Positions 53,536 through 62,624 of a stretch of DNA of 64,000 nt are shown here, one piece after another. The DNA is from Phycisphaerales bacterium (GTDB taxonomy: Bacteria > Planctomycetota > Phycisphaerae > Phycisphaerales > SM1A02), in NCBI GenBank assembly GCA_009691725.1, contig SIAP01000008.1:1-64000 (forward strand), read 5' to 3'. Below the pieces are notes generated by a model that did no database searches, was not told the DNA's origin, and saw nothing but the letters and a program-made list of their open reading frames with translations. Within the stretch, counting starts at the first letter, position 1. Every line of letters begins with the position of its first letter. The translations under genes and the position numbers were made by a program.

Positions 53536-56205
53536 TCAGCGGGTCGGCGCTGGCGGTAGCGCAGAAGAAGTTGCAGAACGGTCCACCCAGAAACCATTGC
53601 GCCAGAGTGAACGCGCGACGTCCGCGCCAAACAATTCGCTCGGCGACCCGAGCGGAGCATCTCCGATTGGTCGACCTTCGCCAAGTGCAAACGCATCGGA
53701 CCAGAGATCATCTTTGGATCGCAAGAGCGCCCGCTCCAGACGGAGTAACGATTCGATCGTCTCGTCGGAGAGCGTTGGCGCAACCCCATTCACACTCTCC
53801 AGCGCGATGCGATCAAACTCTGCGGCACCGCCCGGCACTTCGGCAATGAGCGTCTCAAAGACCGCGCGTACCTGCGCGTCCTTGAGACGATCATTCGATC
53901 TTCGCCCGTTTCCTCGGCGATACTCGGTCAGCGCATCAACAATTGCCAGGCGCACCTGAGATCCGCTGCGTCGCACACTCGCGTGGGAGTCACCCTTGAC
54001 CTCGAGTTGCGTGTCGCTGAATCGTTGCGCGATGGCGAACCACCAACGCGCGAGCGTCCCCCCGCTGGAATCGAGCGAATCCTCGAGCGCCGCCAGTCCA
54101 AGCGCCGCTGAGGTACCGACCTTCTGCGAATCCAGCACTCCAGCGAGGGCATACAACTGTCGAGCGAGAGCGCGACTCTCGGGCTGGCCCGAATCATCCG
54201 CGACCTCTTCCGCGAGGCGCAGATAATCCTCGGCCACCTCCGGATCGAGCGCCGCAAGTCGCGCACCCCACCGCTGCGATAGCTCGTTGGATGTTGGCAC
54301 ATCCCACTCGCGGGACGTTGGGGCATCCAATATGAAGGGCTCGGCTGCCCTCCATGGCGGCAGACCCAACGAGATCGCATCGAGCGCCAGCATTCCTCGC
54401 GCATTGGCGATCGCCTGCCCGAGTGCGGTCGATGCGTGCGCACGCGCTGCGGCTGCGTCCCCAAGCACGCCTGCGATGGATTGTCGATCGACAGCACGTC
54501 TCTCGGTGAGAGCGGATGATTGTGCTCGAAGCAATGCGCTCCCATTCAACACGAGCGCATGCAATGCTCCACCCAACTCCCAACGGTCGTCGCGAACACG
54601 CGCGGCGCTATTGTGTGGATTGATGCACCAAAGAAGTTCAGCCGGATCTTGCGACGAGGTGGTGATCGACAACCGGCGAGCGATCTTTCCAAGCGTGATG
54701 ACTACATCTTGGGTTGCGCGATCCAATTGACTCGCACGCGACCCGCGCAACTCGATCATCTTCCCGACAAGTGCGGCGTGTGATCCGCAGTGCCCCTCAA
54801 GTCCACTCGGATCGACGCCACTCAGCGCACGAATCATGCCAGAAAGCGCAGGATTCGCAGCGAATTCGTCGAACCGTTCATCGATTGCTTCGAGCACTGA
54901 CATCGCATCCATGCCGCGCGCCACCAGGATTCCCTGCGCGATTGTTCGACTCGCCGATGTGGGTCCCTTCAGAACCTCTTCCACCAATCGTCGCGCATCG
55001 AGCGGACCCGGCGCGATCGGACGCGTGCGGTACTCGCGAAGGATGGCGAGTCGTGCTTGATTCGTCCCCGCGAATAGAGAGAGGCTCTTGCGCAGTGCGC
55101 CATCATGTTCCATCGTCACGGGAAGCAGTGGCGAAGAGCGTGCTGGCATACTCACCGCAACGTCAGTCGAAACAGTTTCAAGCAGCAGCGAAGCCTCGCG
55201 ATCCTCACCCACCTCCAACTGTCGCGCCACAAGGTCCAGGACCATCATCCGCTCGAGCAAGATCGTTTGTCGCAGTGGCTCATCGAGAGCGTCGATTGCA
55301 ACAACTCTCTCGCCGCCGATGGTCATGGCCCTGGCGGGAACTCCAGATTCTGTGTTTGGAATGGCAGACGCTGCATCGACTGCACGTCGCCACCGCTCGC
55401 GCAGAGCCCGGGTGAACTCGGTGAGCTCTGGTCGATCGACAGTCGATTCTTCGGGGAGTGACTGCGACTGCGGGGTTGAACCCCGTGGTTGAGTGGATGG
55501 GTCAGTGGGTTGGGTATCGGGACGGGGATTCCGCGCGCTCCAGTCCTGCAGAGTGGTGGGCGACTCACCGACGACGGGCGCATCGGCACTGGCCTGTTGA
55601 GGTGTGCCATCACGAGGCACCAACGGAGATTGCACTGCAGTCGCCGACGCATCGACCGCCGAAGCTGCAGGGGTCTGTGATCGCATCATGACGATCTCAC
55701 CAATCAGTCCAATCACCGAGAGCACGACTGCAGTCGCAAGCAACCACGGCACTGGGTGTGTGGCATCACCAGTGACGGGCTCATTGGTGACCCTCTGCAC
55801 AACATCGATGGGACGATTCGATCCGACACACACCGCAGACCGATTGACCGCAGTCTGCGCAAGCAACATTCGCGCTCGACGGGGGTCTCGGCGCATGTAC
55901 ACCATTGCCGCCATCCCTCGAACCCGCAGATGCGGCGGATGTGATGGCGCGTGTGATGGCGCCGCGTCGGGTCGATCGGTTGGACCCGACCCGCTCGCCG
56001 CCGCCACGCGCTGCGCAGCGTTGCGAACTTCGCGCATCGCCATTGCAACGACTTGCGCTGGCTCATCGACATGCGCCGCAATCGCGCGAAGTCGAGCCTC
56101 CGTTGCAGCGATGATGAGTGCGCGAGTCGCCCCCAGACTCACCCCGAGCAATGCACAGTCATCAGCATCCGCCGCAATCTTGAGCAGTCGGCGTGCGTCA
56201 CTCAC
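53536..56205 (-). CDS. Large unknown membrane protein at the end of the ExbB/ExbD operon
   Basis: 889 residues; ATG overlaps the previous gene's stop by 4 bp. The N-terminal 70 residues (LLKIAADADDCALLGVSLGATRALIIAATEARLRAI) recall a degenerate J-domain, without a visible HPD. After a basic linker there is one transmembrane helix (HPVPWLLATAVVLSVIGLIGEIVM, about 150-175), then a Pro/Ser/Gln/Thr-rich stretch of about 90 residues, and about 600 residues of mainly helical sequence. No enzyme motif found. Expected topology is N-in, large C-terminal domain in the periplasm. Its place in the operon implies work with the motor. Confidence 0.7.
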   Translation of the reverse strand: MSDARRLLKIAADADDCALLGVSLGATRALIIAATEARLRAIAAHVDEPAQVVAMAMREVRNAAQRVAAASGSGPTDRPDAAPSHAPSHPPHLRVRGMAAMVYMRRDPRRARMLLAQTAVNRSAVCVGSNRPIDVVQRVTNEPVTGDATHPVPWLLATAVVLSVIGLIGEIVMMRSQTPAASAVDASATAVQSPLVPRDGTPQQASADAPVVGESPTTLQDWSARNPRPDTQPTDPSTQPRGSTPQSQSLPEESTVDRPELTEFTRALRERWRRAVDAASAIPNTESGVPARAMTIGGERVVAIDALDEPLRQTILLERMMVLDLVARQLEVGEDREASLLLETVSTDVAVSMPARSSPLLPVTMEHDGALRKSLSLFAGTNQARLAILREYRTRPIAPGPLDARRLVEEVLKGPTSASRTIAQGILVARGMDAMSVLEAIDERFDEFAANPALSGMIRALSGVDPSGLEGHCGSHAALVGKMIELRGSRASQLDRATQDVVITLGKIARRLSITTSSQDPAELLWCINPHNSAARVRDDRWELGGALHALVLNGSALLRAQSSALTERRAVDRQSIAGVLGDAAAARAHASTALGQAIANARGMLALDAISLGLPPWRAAEPFILDAPTSREWDVPTSNELSQRWGARLAALDPEVAEDYLRLAEEVADDSGQPESRALARQLYALAGVLDSQKVGTSAALGLAALEDSLDSSGGTLARWWFAIAQRFSDTQLEVKGDSHASVRRSGSQVRLAIVDALTEYRRGNGRRSNDRLKDAQVRAVFETLIAEVPGGAAEFDRIALESVNGVAPTLSDETIESLLRLERALLRSKDDLWSDAFALGEGRPIGDAPLGSPSELFGADVARSLWRNGFWVDRSATSSALPPAPTR

Positions 56206-58955
56206 TTGGATGATCCTCCCGACCGTGGTGGCGCCGAAGGCGTGACACCGAGGCGAGTCGCAAGGGTCTTCAACCGCGCACCCTCAGTTCCTGGCCCCCA
56301 TTCTGGAATCAGCACAGCGTGCTGCGCCAAGATCTTTCGCACCTCCTCGGGTTGCGTGATCGCCATCAACTCGCAGAGATCAGCTTTGCGACCAAACCAT
56401 TCGACGGATTGCACAGGAAGCGCACTGACCAGTCGTGAGAGTGCCTCGAATGCCGACGCCCGATCGCCTGCTCCAATCGCGGCGTCTGCGAGAATGGTAA
56501 ACCCCTCGATGTCGTCGGGTCGCTGCGCAAGCAGCTCGCGCGCGATCGAGATCGCTTCTCTGGAGAGCGTGGTCGCAGGTGTCCCTCGGGGTGCATCGAC
56601 TCCAAACGCACTCTGCTGGGCGAGTGCGTGCGCCGCAGCGAGAAGTTCGCGAGCGAGTGCCCGGTTCGCTGCATCTGCCTGCGCTGGATCGCCAGACTTT
56701 CGCGCGATCTCGCGGAGTGCTCGCCGAGCGGTGACGAGACCGAGACGCGCCTGCACGACCTGACTTGACGACCCGCCGGGCTTCGACAAGAACGCATCCA
56801 TCGACTTGACATACAGATTTTCGCCGAAGGGCGCCCACTGCGCGTCCGCGATTCCTCGCAGCGTGCGTATCGCCTCGTGCGCAATGGCTGGATCGCCGCA
56901 CGCGAGAGCGACTGCGAGCCTGCGCACAGCGAGTTCCGAGCGAATCTCCAGAGGCTCCTGCCCCACGGGAAACTCCTTCCAGATGCCTTCGAGAATGGTC
57001 TGCGCGTCATCCACTCGACTGACTTCAGGGTCCAGTGCAGCTTCCAACTGCTGTCGCATGACGATGTCGATGGAATTCGCTGGCCACCACTTCGCCTCGA
57101 CAGGAGGGATGGCCAACAAACGCAATGCGTGATCCCGTCGACCAGATCCCGACGCCGCGCGGAATCGTCGATAGAGGAGTTCACCTGCCTTGACGCGTGC
57201 TTTCGACGTGCCATCACTGCGCATCGCATCCCGGACGAGTCGATCCACCAACGCATCATCGGTGTGCGCATCGACACGACGCGCCAGAATCGACGCAGCG
57301 TCCACTGCATGCAGTCCAGCATCGAACTGCAGGAGATAGGCACTCGCGAATTCGAACCCCAATCCTCCCGGCACTCCTTGCGAATCTGCGCAGTCGCCGC
57401 GAGCTGCGCAGTCAACGGCCATCCACATCACTGCTTCTGCACGCTGGCCAGTCGACTGATTCGCCGCCAAGAGAAAGGACTCCGCTGCGTCACACCGAGT
57501 ACCCGCTCCGAGTTGCGACCACGCCAGCAACTCGACCACCGCCGCGCGGGTGTGCCGATCTTCAGGAACAAGTTCGAGCGCACCTGCGAGTTCTCGGGCA
57601 GCCGCGTGCATCAACGAGGTCTTGATCCCCGAGTCACTCTCGGATCGACCTCGGTCATACGCATCGATCCCACGGGAGAGTGCTGCCGAAAAATCTGTCC
57701 CCTCACGCAACGCTGGGGCGCAACGGGCGAGTCGACGAACCGCCGCAAAGTCCCCTCGGATCGCCGCCCATCGCATCGCAGCTCGTGCGAACTCGATCGC
57801 CGCCGTCTCGTTCTTAGACTCGTTGAGTGCGCGAATGGCTGCGCCCACCACGGTCGCGCCATCGAGCGCAACCGAAGGCACTTCGATCAACTTGCGGGCA
57901 CGGGCATATTCCTGTGTGTCCACCAGTGCGTGCAGATACCAGGCAGAATCATCCGCCAATCCATCCCACACTCCGGGTTGGTCGAGCAGGTCGAACCAGC
58001 CATCAGCAATCGTCATTTCACTCTGCAACGCTCGCGTCAACGCCATTCCGAGGATGGACTGCGCGTAATACTCCTCACCAATCAGATCGACCGAACAATC
58101 CTGCGGTTCTGGAACGGCCTTGCCCGTCTCGAGAACTTCTGACCATGTCCCAACAAGCGAGTCCGCACGAACTTTCCATGATCCAGAGGCACTCGATCCA
58201 TGCGCTGCGCTCGGGCGATCCATCCACAACGACCAGTAGAGACACCACGCCCGCAGAAACTTGGTCGAGAGAAGCGTTGTTGATGCCTCAGTGGAAGCAG
58301 CAATCAAGCCGATTCGTTGCTGCTCCTCGATTCCTCCAATGAGCAACTGGTTTTCAGCGATGTCGCTGGAAAGTAGTTCTGCGAGTCGATCGAGAGATTC
58401 TCGTGCATGCAAGAGTGACGACTCGCCGCGAACCCGATCAGCCTTGTCGTTCGATCCCTCTCGGAACCGTTCGATGCCTCGCAACGACATTCGGTACTCG
58501 GCTCTGGCAAGCGCGAGGAGCAACGCATATCGATCTGGAATCTGCTTGCCTTGGAGAAACCGGTTGATCCGGACCCGGAGATCTGCGATTCGATCTTCAT
58601 CCGATGCGCCATTGATCAACCTCAAGTATGCGCCAGTCAATCGAGAAATCGAAGCGGGATTCGTGGTCGTCGATTTTCGAACATGTTCGTCCAGCACGAC
58701 TGTGAGCAACTCGTCCAACCCCGCTCGCGCGAGCCATTCGGTGAGAGCCGCGGATTCCTCCATGCGTTGAGCATCGTCCGTCGACTGTGCGGCAGCACTC
58801 ATCATCCCCTTCCCAACGCCCCCCGCCAACAGGACACAACTGAGCAACAGCATTCGCAGGGACGCAGTGAGTTGGATGGGATCGACGGATGCCCAGTTCC
58901 CGATCCATCGGTCATCATGCCGATCATGAGGTGTATCAGTGCGATGCGGCGACAT
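56202..58955 (-). CDS. Large exported helical-repeat (TPR-like) protein
   Basis: 917 residues from ATG 58955, where AAGG is well placed; the ORF track start is too early, and ATG 58853 would start directly at the signal. The hydrophobic signal is LRMLLLSCVLLAGGVG ending near SAAAQ. The body is helical throughout with TPR/solenoid-like periodicity (for example WYLHALVDTQEYARARKLIE, AARELAGALELVPEDRHTRAAVVELLAW, REAISIARELLAQRPDDIEGFTILADAAIGAGD). No catalytic motif. A periplasmic scaffold is likely. The 20-bp overlap with the ExbD gene upstream and 4-bp overlap downstream show tight coupling. Confidence 0.72.
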   Translation of the reverse strand: MSPHRTDTPHDRHDDRWIGNWASVDPIQLTASLRMLLLSCVLLAGGVGKGMMSAAAQSTDDAQRMEESAALTEWLARAGLDELLTVVLDEHVRKSTTTNPASISRLTGAYLRLINGASDEDRIADLRVRINRFLQGKQIPDRYALLLALARAEYRMSLRGIERFREGSNDKADRVRGESSLLHARESLDRLAELLSSDIAENQLLIGGIEEQQRIGLIAASTEASTTLLSTKFLRAWCLYWSLWMDRPSAAHGSSASGSWKVRADSLVGTWSEVLETGKAVPEPQDCSVDLIGEEYYAQSILGMALTRALQSEMTIADGWFDLLDQPGVWDGLADDSAWYLHALVDTQEYARARKLIEVPSVALDGATVVGAAIRALNESKNETAAIEFARAAMRWAAIRGDFAAVRRLARCAPALREGTDFSAALSRGIDAYDRGRSESDSGIKTSLMHAAARELAGALELVPEDRHTRAAVVELLAWSQLGAGTRCDAAESFLLAANQSTGQRAEAVMWMAVDCAARGDCADSQGVPGGLGFEFASAYLLQFDAGLHAVDAASILARRVDAHTDDALVDRLVRDAMRSDGTSKARVKAGELLYRRFRAASGSGRRDHALRLLAIPPVEAKWWPANSIDIVMRQQLEAALDPEVSRVDDAQTILEGIWKEFPVGQEPLEIRSELAVRRLAVALACGDPAIAHEAIRTLRGIADAQWAPFGENLYVKSMDAFLSKPGGSSSQVVQARLGLVTARRALREIARKSGDPAQADAANRALARELLAAAHALAQQSAFGVDAPRGTPATTLSREAISIARELLAQRPDDIEGFTILADAAIGAGDRASAFEALSRLVSALPVQSVEWFGRKADLCELMAITQPEEVRKILAQHAVLIPEWGPGTEGARLKTLATRLGVTPSAPPRSGGSSK

Positions 58956-59355
58956 AGTCAACCTTGGAAAAACCTGCATCGTGGGCAGCTTGCAGCGCTG
59001 CAGCCACCGCTGCAACATTCGGTCCAGCATGAACGCGAATGACGACACCAAGATCGCGCGGAAGTCGGCGCAACACGGCAGCAAGATCGTCGCGTGAACG
59101 AACCTTGTGCGATCCGATGCGAAAGACCGCGTTTGCCCCATCTGCCTCGACATCGACCACTTGCGGGCTCAGTGCAGATGATCCCGCGCCGGCGCGCGCT
59201 GCTGCTGCTGCTGCCGACAAGTGCGACTCGTGTTCACCAACTGCGGCAGTGAAGATGAAGTACGACAGCAGCAAGAAGGTTGCGTCAATCATGCTTGTCA
59301 TGCTGAGCGAAATCGGACCGTGGACACCCCGCCGCGACTTGTCGCCGATCTTCAT
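58936..59355 (-). CDS. ExbD/TolR-family protein (second copy)
   Basis: 139 residues from ATG 59355, overlapping the first ExbD stop by 4 bp; the ORF track start is too early. A single transmembrane helix with the proton-path Asp: SMTSMIDATFLLLSYFIFTAAV. The periplasmic domain has DVEADGANAVFRIGSHKVRSRDDLAAVLRRLPRDLGVVIRVHAGPNV. The Ala-rich linker after the helix is unusual. Two different ExbD proteins with one ExbB point to a heteromeric or two-output motor. Confidence 0.88.
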   Translation of the reverse strand: MKIGDKSRRGVHGPISLSMTSMIDATFLLLSYFIFTAAVGEHESHLSAAAAAARAGAGSSALSPQVVDVEADGANAVFRIGSHKVRSRDDLAAVLRRLPRDLGVVIRVHAGPNVAAVAAALQAAHDAGFSKVDYVAASH

Positions 59356-59771
59356 GGAGAGCCTCCCTCTGGCGTACTGGTGGCCACCCGCACCGAGCTG
59401 CATCCGCCGCTTCGCAAGCCCTCCATCACTTCGTTGAGTCGAGCGGCAGTCGCGTTGCGATCTGCACGAATCACTGGAATCGCAGAGGGATCCTGCGCCA
59501 ATGCGGACTTCGCAATCTCGGGGAGCTCGGTTGGTCCGACGTCACGATCAAACACCGTCAGGGTTCCAGAGGCACTCACATTCACCACCAACCCCGCCGT
59601 GGTCGGCGATGCGTCCACTGTTCCAACCTCAAGTGGCAGTGCGACCGGTGATTCCGCCATCTGGGCGAGTTGCGAAGTCGTCAAGAAGAAGATCAACAAC
59701 AGGAACACGACGTCAATCGTCGGCGTCATGTCGAGAATCGCGGTCTCATATCGCCGTCGCTTGATCCTCAT
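59352..59771 (-). CDS. ExbD/TolR-family protein (first copy)
   Basis: 139 residues; ATG overlaps the ExbB stop by 4 bp. Typical ExbD start RIKRRRYETAILDMTPTIDVVFLLLIFFLTTS with the essential Asp in TPTIDVVF. The periplasmic part, VVNVSASGTLTVFDRDVGPTELPEIAKSALAQDPSAIPVIRADRNATAARLNEVMEGLR, follows the ExbD fold. Couples proton flow through ExbB to a periplasm-spanning partner protein. Confidence 0.92.
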   Translation of the reverse strand: MRIKRRRYETAILDMTPTIDVVFLLLIFFLTTSQLAQMAESPVALPLEVGTVDASPTTAGLVVNVSASGTLTVFDRDVGPTELPEIAKSALAQDPSAIPVIRADRNATAARLNEVMEGLRSGGCSSVRVATSTPEGGSP

Positions 59772-60457
59772 CTCGCGGACGCTCGCTCATCAAGATGGGA
59801 TGGTTGCATCGACGCCGCGCCCTCGCCCTCGAGTGCCATTGCGAGCGGCTCAAGCGCACGACCTGCGTCCGACGCGGCACGATCGATCCGGCTGCGCAAC
59901 CACGAGTGGAGCATGACGCATGGAATTGCGACCACCAATCCCTGGAATGTCGTGATCAGAGCAATACTGATGTTGTATGCCAGCGTCTCGTAATAGGAGC
60001 TGCTCTTTGTCGCAGCACCTGCCACAGTTTCAAATGCGCCGATCATCCCTTGCACGGTGCCCAGCAATCCAAGGAGGGGCGCGACACTGGCGATCACAGC
60101 GATCGAATCGATCGCACGAAAGAGACGTGCCGTTTCATCTTCGCCAGCATCCTCCATCGCTGATCGCGCCTCCAATCCGCCCAACGGACCTCGAAGTGAG
60201 CGATCGATTCCAGCCGCGGCAATACGACCCAAGAATGTATCGCCCTCAGCTGATCGACACTCCGTGAGCGCAACTTCGAATTCTTTGGACTGAGCCCGCG
60301 TTCGAATCGCTGACACCTGCTCTGGCGGAACAAGTTGACTCGTCCGTGTGCGCAACATCGCTGCGATGCCATAGGCGAGTGCAAGGACGCTCAGCAGGAG
60401 AATGACGTATCCGATGACTCCACCACCATCGATGTATTTGAACAGCGTTTCCGTCAA
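59768..60457 (-). CDS. MotA/TolQ/ExbB proton-channel family protein
   Basis: 229 residues; ATG overlaps the preceding stop. Three transmembrane helices as expected: GGGVIGYVILLLSVLALAYGIAAML (N-terminal), IDSIAVIASVAPLLGLLGTVQGMIGAF, and LAYNISIALITTFQGLVVAIPCVMLH. The helix pair contains the family PLLGLLGTVQGMIGAF and TTxxGLxVAIP signatures. It builds the pentameric stator around the ExbD helices. Confidence 0.93.
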   Translation of the reverse strand: MTETLFKYIDGGGVIGYVILLLSVLALAYGIAAMLRTRTSQLVPPEQVSAIRTRAQSKEFEVALTECRSAEGDTFLGRIAAAGIDRSLRGPLGGLEARSAMEDAGEDETARLFRAIDSIAVIASVAPLLGLLGTVQGMIGAFETVAGAATKSSSYYETLAYNISIALITTFQGLVVAIPCVMLHSWLRSRIDRAASDAGRALEPLAMALEGEGAASMQPSHLDERASAR

Positions 60458-61641
60458 TGTCGGGCTCCTTCTTGGGATGTGATCGTGTTCGATGCCCCGG
60501 GCTGATACTCCAATTGAATGCTCCGCAGTTTCGCTGCAGCATCATCGTCTTGAATGCGGTCCAGCGCGATTGCGGACTGCGCGATCGCTGCGAGCGCGAG
60601 TCGCGGTGCCTCTTGCGCGTATGCCGATGGAATGAGCAGCATCTTCCCGACGCCTGCGCGAACTTCCTCCGGATCGCTCTCGAGGGAGAAACTGCGACCC
60701 TCCGCGTAGATCGCCCACAGTCGGGCCATCCCCGGTTCGCTCGCGGAAATCTTGCGAAGATCTGCGCGGGCGCGCTTGCGGAGCAGTGCATCAGACGACA
60801 CCGCATTCGCCCACGACTCGATCAACCGGGCGCCGAGAAATCCGCTGGATCGCGCAGGTTCGGGTGCGGCATCAGGAGCTTCATTCGCCACTGCCGGAGT
60901 CGATGGGTTTGCTGGAGTTGCTGTGCGCGGTTCTCCAGCATCTGCGGCTGCGATTCGTGCTGCACACTCGAGCAAGTCTCCAAGCGCACCGAGCGAGTCA
61001 GCGCACGCGCGTGCGGATGCGGTAACGAGTTCAACTTCGGCGCGGTGAGCCGAGGCGCTGTCTGTCCACACTGGCGGGACAGCGAGCAGGAGCCCGCACC
61101 TCGAATCAAAGGGATCGCTCGCTGAGATCCGCTGGTCTTTCAGAGCAGACTGATTTCGTAAACTCGCCGCGGTGAGAGCACACTCGACACTCTTCGACCA
61201 ATCGTCGTACGCCGCAGATGCCGTGCGACCGACACCCTCGCACGCTATCCGCCGCTCCACGCTCGCCGAAGTTTCGAGTTCTGCGATGGCCGCAAGAAAG
61301 CAGGGTCGGGCACCGCGCAGATCTCCCTGCTGCAAACGAAACCGTCCCCTCCAAATGTGTTCGCCACTGCGAAGTCGGGTCGCGCGTGCGGTCACCGAAG
61401 CATCGCCATCGATGGCTCGAATCTGATCCCACCGCAGAAACTGGACAAGCGCACCCGAGTCGCTTTCAATCTGAAGTTCGATGCCATCAGGCGACTCTCG
61501 CAGGAGCGTGCCGACGCGCATCCCGCCGCCATCGCGGAGTGCAACAATGCATGCGCCGTCGTCGCTCGCACTGATGAGAGGCGAACCGAAGAGCGCGAAC
61601 CCAATGGCGACACTCCATGCAGATTCATGGGTGATCGTCAT
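60454..61641 (-). CDS. Unknown exported protein between VWA and ExbB genes
   Basis: 395 residues, overlapping the VWA stop and the ExbB start by 4 bp each. N-terminal signal-like segment WSVAIGFALFGSPLISA. The first 60 mature residues are beta-rich (IVALRDGGGMRVGTLLRESPDGIELQIE, then LRWDQIRAI), resembling an SH3-like or Sm-like barrel; the rest is helical, Ala-rich, with a Pro/Ala linker at about 245-270. No motif identified. Likely a periplasmic component of the same machine. Confidence 0.65.
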   Translation of the reverse strand: MTITHESAWSVAIGFALFGSPLISASDDGACIVALRDGGGMRVGTLLRESPDGIELQIESDSGALVQFLRWDQIRAIDGDASVTARATRLRSGEHIWRGRFRLQQGDLRGARPCFLAAIAELETSASVERRIACEGVGRTASAAYDDWSKSVECALTAASLRNQSALKDQRISASDPFDSRCGLLLAVPPVWTDSASAHRAEVELVTASARACADSLGALGDLLECAARIAAADAGEPRTATPANPSTPAVANEAPDAAPEPARSSGFLGARLIESWANAVSSDALLRKRARADLRKISASEPGMARLWAIYAEGRSFSLESDPEEVRAGVGKMLLIPSAYAQEAPRLALAAIAQSAIALDRIQDDDAAAKLRSIQLEYQPGASNTITSQEGARH

Positions 61642-62597
61642 GGTGCGCGGCCCTGTGGGAATGCGGAGAATGTGCCGCCGGTTTCTGCAGCGATCCGTCG
61701 AAGCGGTGCCGCCGCAGCCTCATGACCGAATGCGATGCAGTGAATCACCGAGTTTGGGCCGCGTCGATTCAGTCGCAGAATCTCATCCGCAGCGTCCGAG
61801 GCAATCTCGCCATCACTCATAAAGAACACGACATCCGGACGATCGCGCCGCGTAAAGAGAAACTGGAATGCTGGGATTGGATCCGTTCCTCCCTTCTGTT
61901 CAATGTCGAGAATCCAATCGGTCAGTTTCGCAATCTCTGGCCTTCGGCAACGGATGAAACCAGCGTCGCGGTCAAGAGTGTCAAAGTCATCATCGAAGAA
62001 TGCAATACACACCAATGCGAAATCTGGAAGCGCGTTGATGCTGCGGAGAATCTCCTCCTTGGCAAATCGCATTCGACCATGTGTTCCCATTGAACCGGAT
62101 TTGTCAACGACATATCCGATGCGTTTGCCTCTTCCTCCGACGCCGAAGAAGGTGGTCTCACCGCCGAGACCGCCGCCGCCCGTTCCAATTCCTCCGCCCC
62201 CTCCAGACGCGAAGAGTCCGGGACCTCCAGCGGCGGCGATGGGCGATTCCCCACTTTCGTTTCCAGTCGAGACTGGCAGTCCAATCGATTCGATGGCATC
62301 GGATCCGCTGTCGGCTTCTGACGCGTGCAGTTCTGGAGCGACAAGCGAACCGCCCGCAACAACGCTCGGCGCAGGTTCCAAGAGATCACCCTCGATGAAA
62401 GAGACTTCGATTGCGTTGATATGCGTCCCCGCCAACGCCCCAACTCCCGACGAGATGCTCGAGAGAATTGCCAGCAAGACCCCATGCAACGGAATCGAAA
62501 CGAGCAGCCCGATCCAGATCCACGAGATCGCTCTCCCTCTCGATCGACTCGATGGCGGCGTGTTCATCGGCGAGAGTGCTGGAGATTCCGCCGTCAT
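61638..62597 (-). CDS. TonB-like transmembrane helix fused to a von Willebrand A domain
   Basis: 319 residues from ATG 62597 (ATG 62624 is an alternative that touches the pyrH start). One transmembrane helix at about 25-45, ISWIWIGLLVSIPLHGVLLAIL, contains SIPLH, the SxxxH motif that in TonB and TolA helices contacts ExbB/TolQ (Ser34, His38). It is followed by INAIEVSFIEGD, like the segment after TonB helices. A Gly-rich linker leads to a VWA domain from about 158: YVVDKSGSM gives the MIDAS DxSxS (165-169), GGTDP the Thr, and VVFFMSDGE the Asp. No TonB C-terminal domain. TACAAT lies nine bases before the ATG, consistent with a very short leader. First gene of the operon. Confidence 0.82.
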   Translation of the reverse strand: MTAESPALSPMNTPPSSRSRGRAISWIWIGLLVSIPLHGVLLAILSSISSGVGALAGTHINAIEVSFIEGDLLEPAPSVVAGGSLVAPELHASEADSGSDAIESIGLPVSTGNESGESPIAAAGGPGLFASGGGGGIGTGGGGLGGETTFFGVGGRGKRIGYVVDKSGSMGTHGRMRFAKEEILRSINALPDFALVCIAFFDDDFDTLDRDAGFIRCRRPEIAKLTDWILDIEQKGGTDPIPAFQFLFTRRDRPDVVFFMSDGEIASDAADEILRLNRRGPNSVIHCIAFGHEAAAAPLRRIAAETGGTFSAFPQGRAP

Positions 62598-62624
62598 TCG
62601 TAGGAGATTGTAGTCTTTCGCCAT

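Noticed and set aside
56877-58142. 421-aa plus-strand ORF
   Set aside because: Arg/Ser/His-rich shadow of the exported helical-repeat gene.
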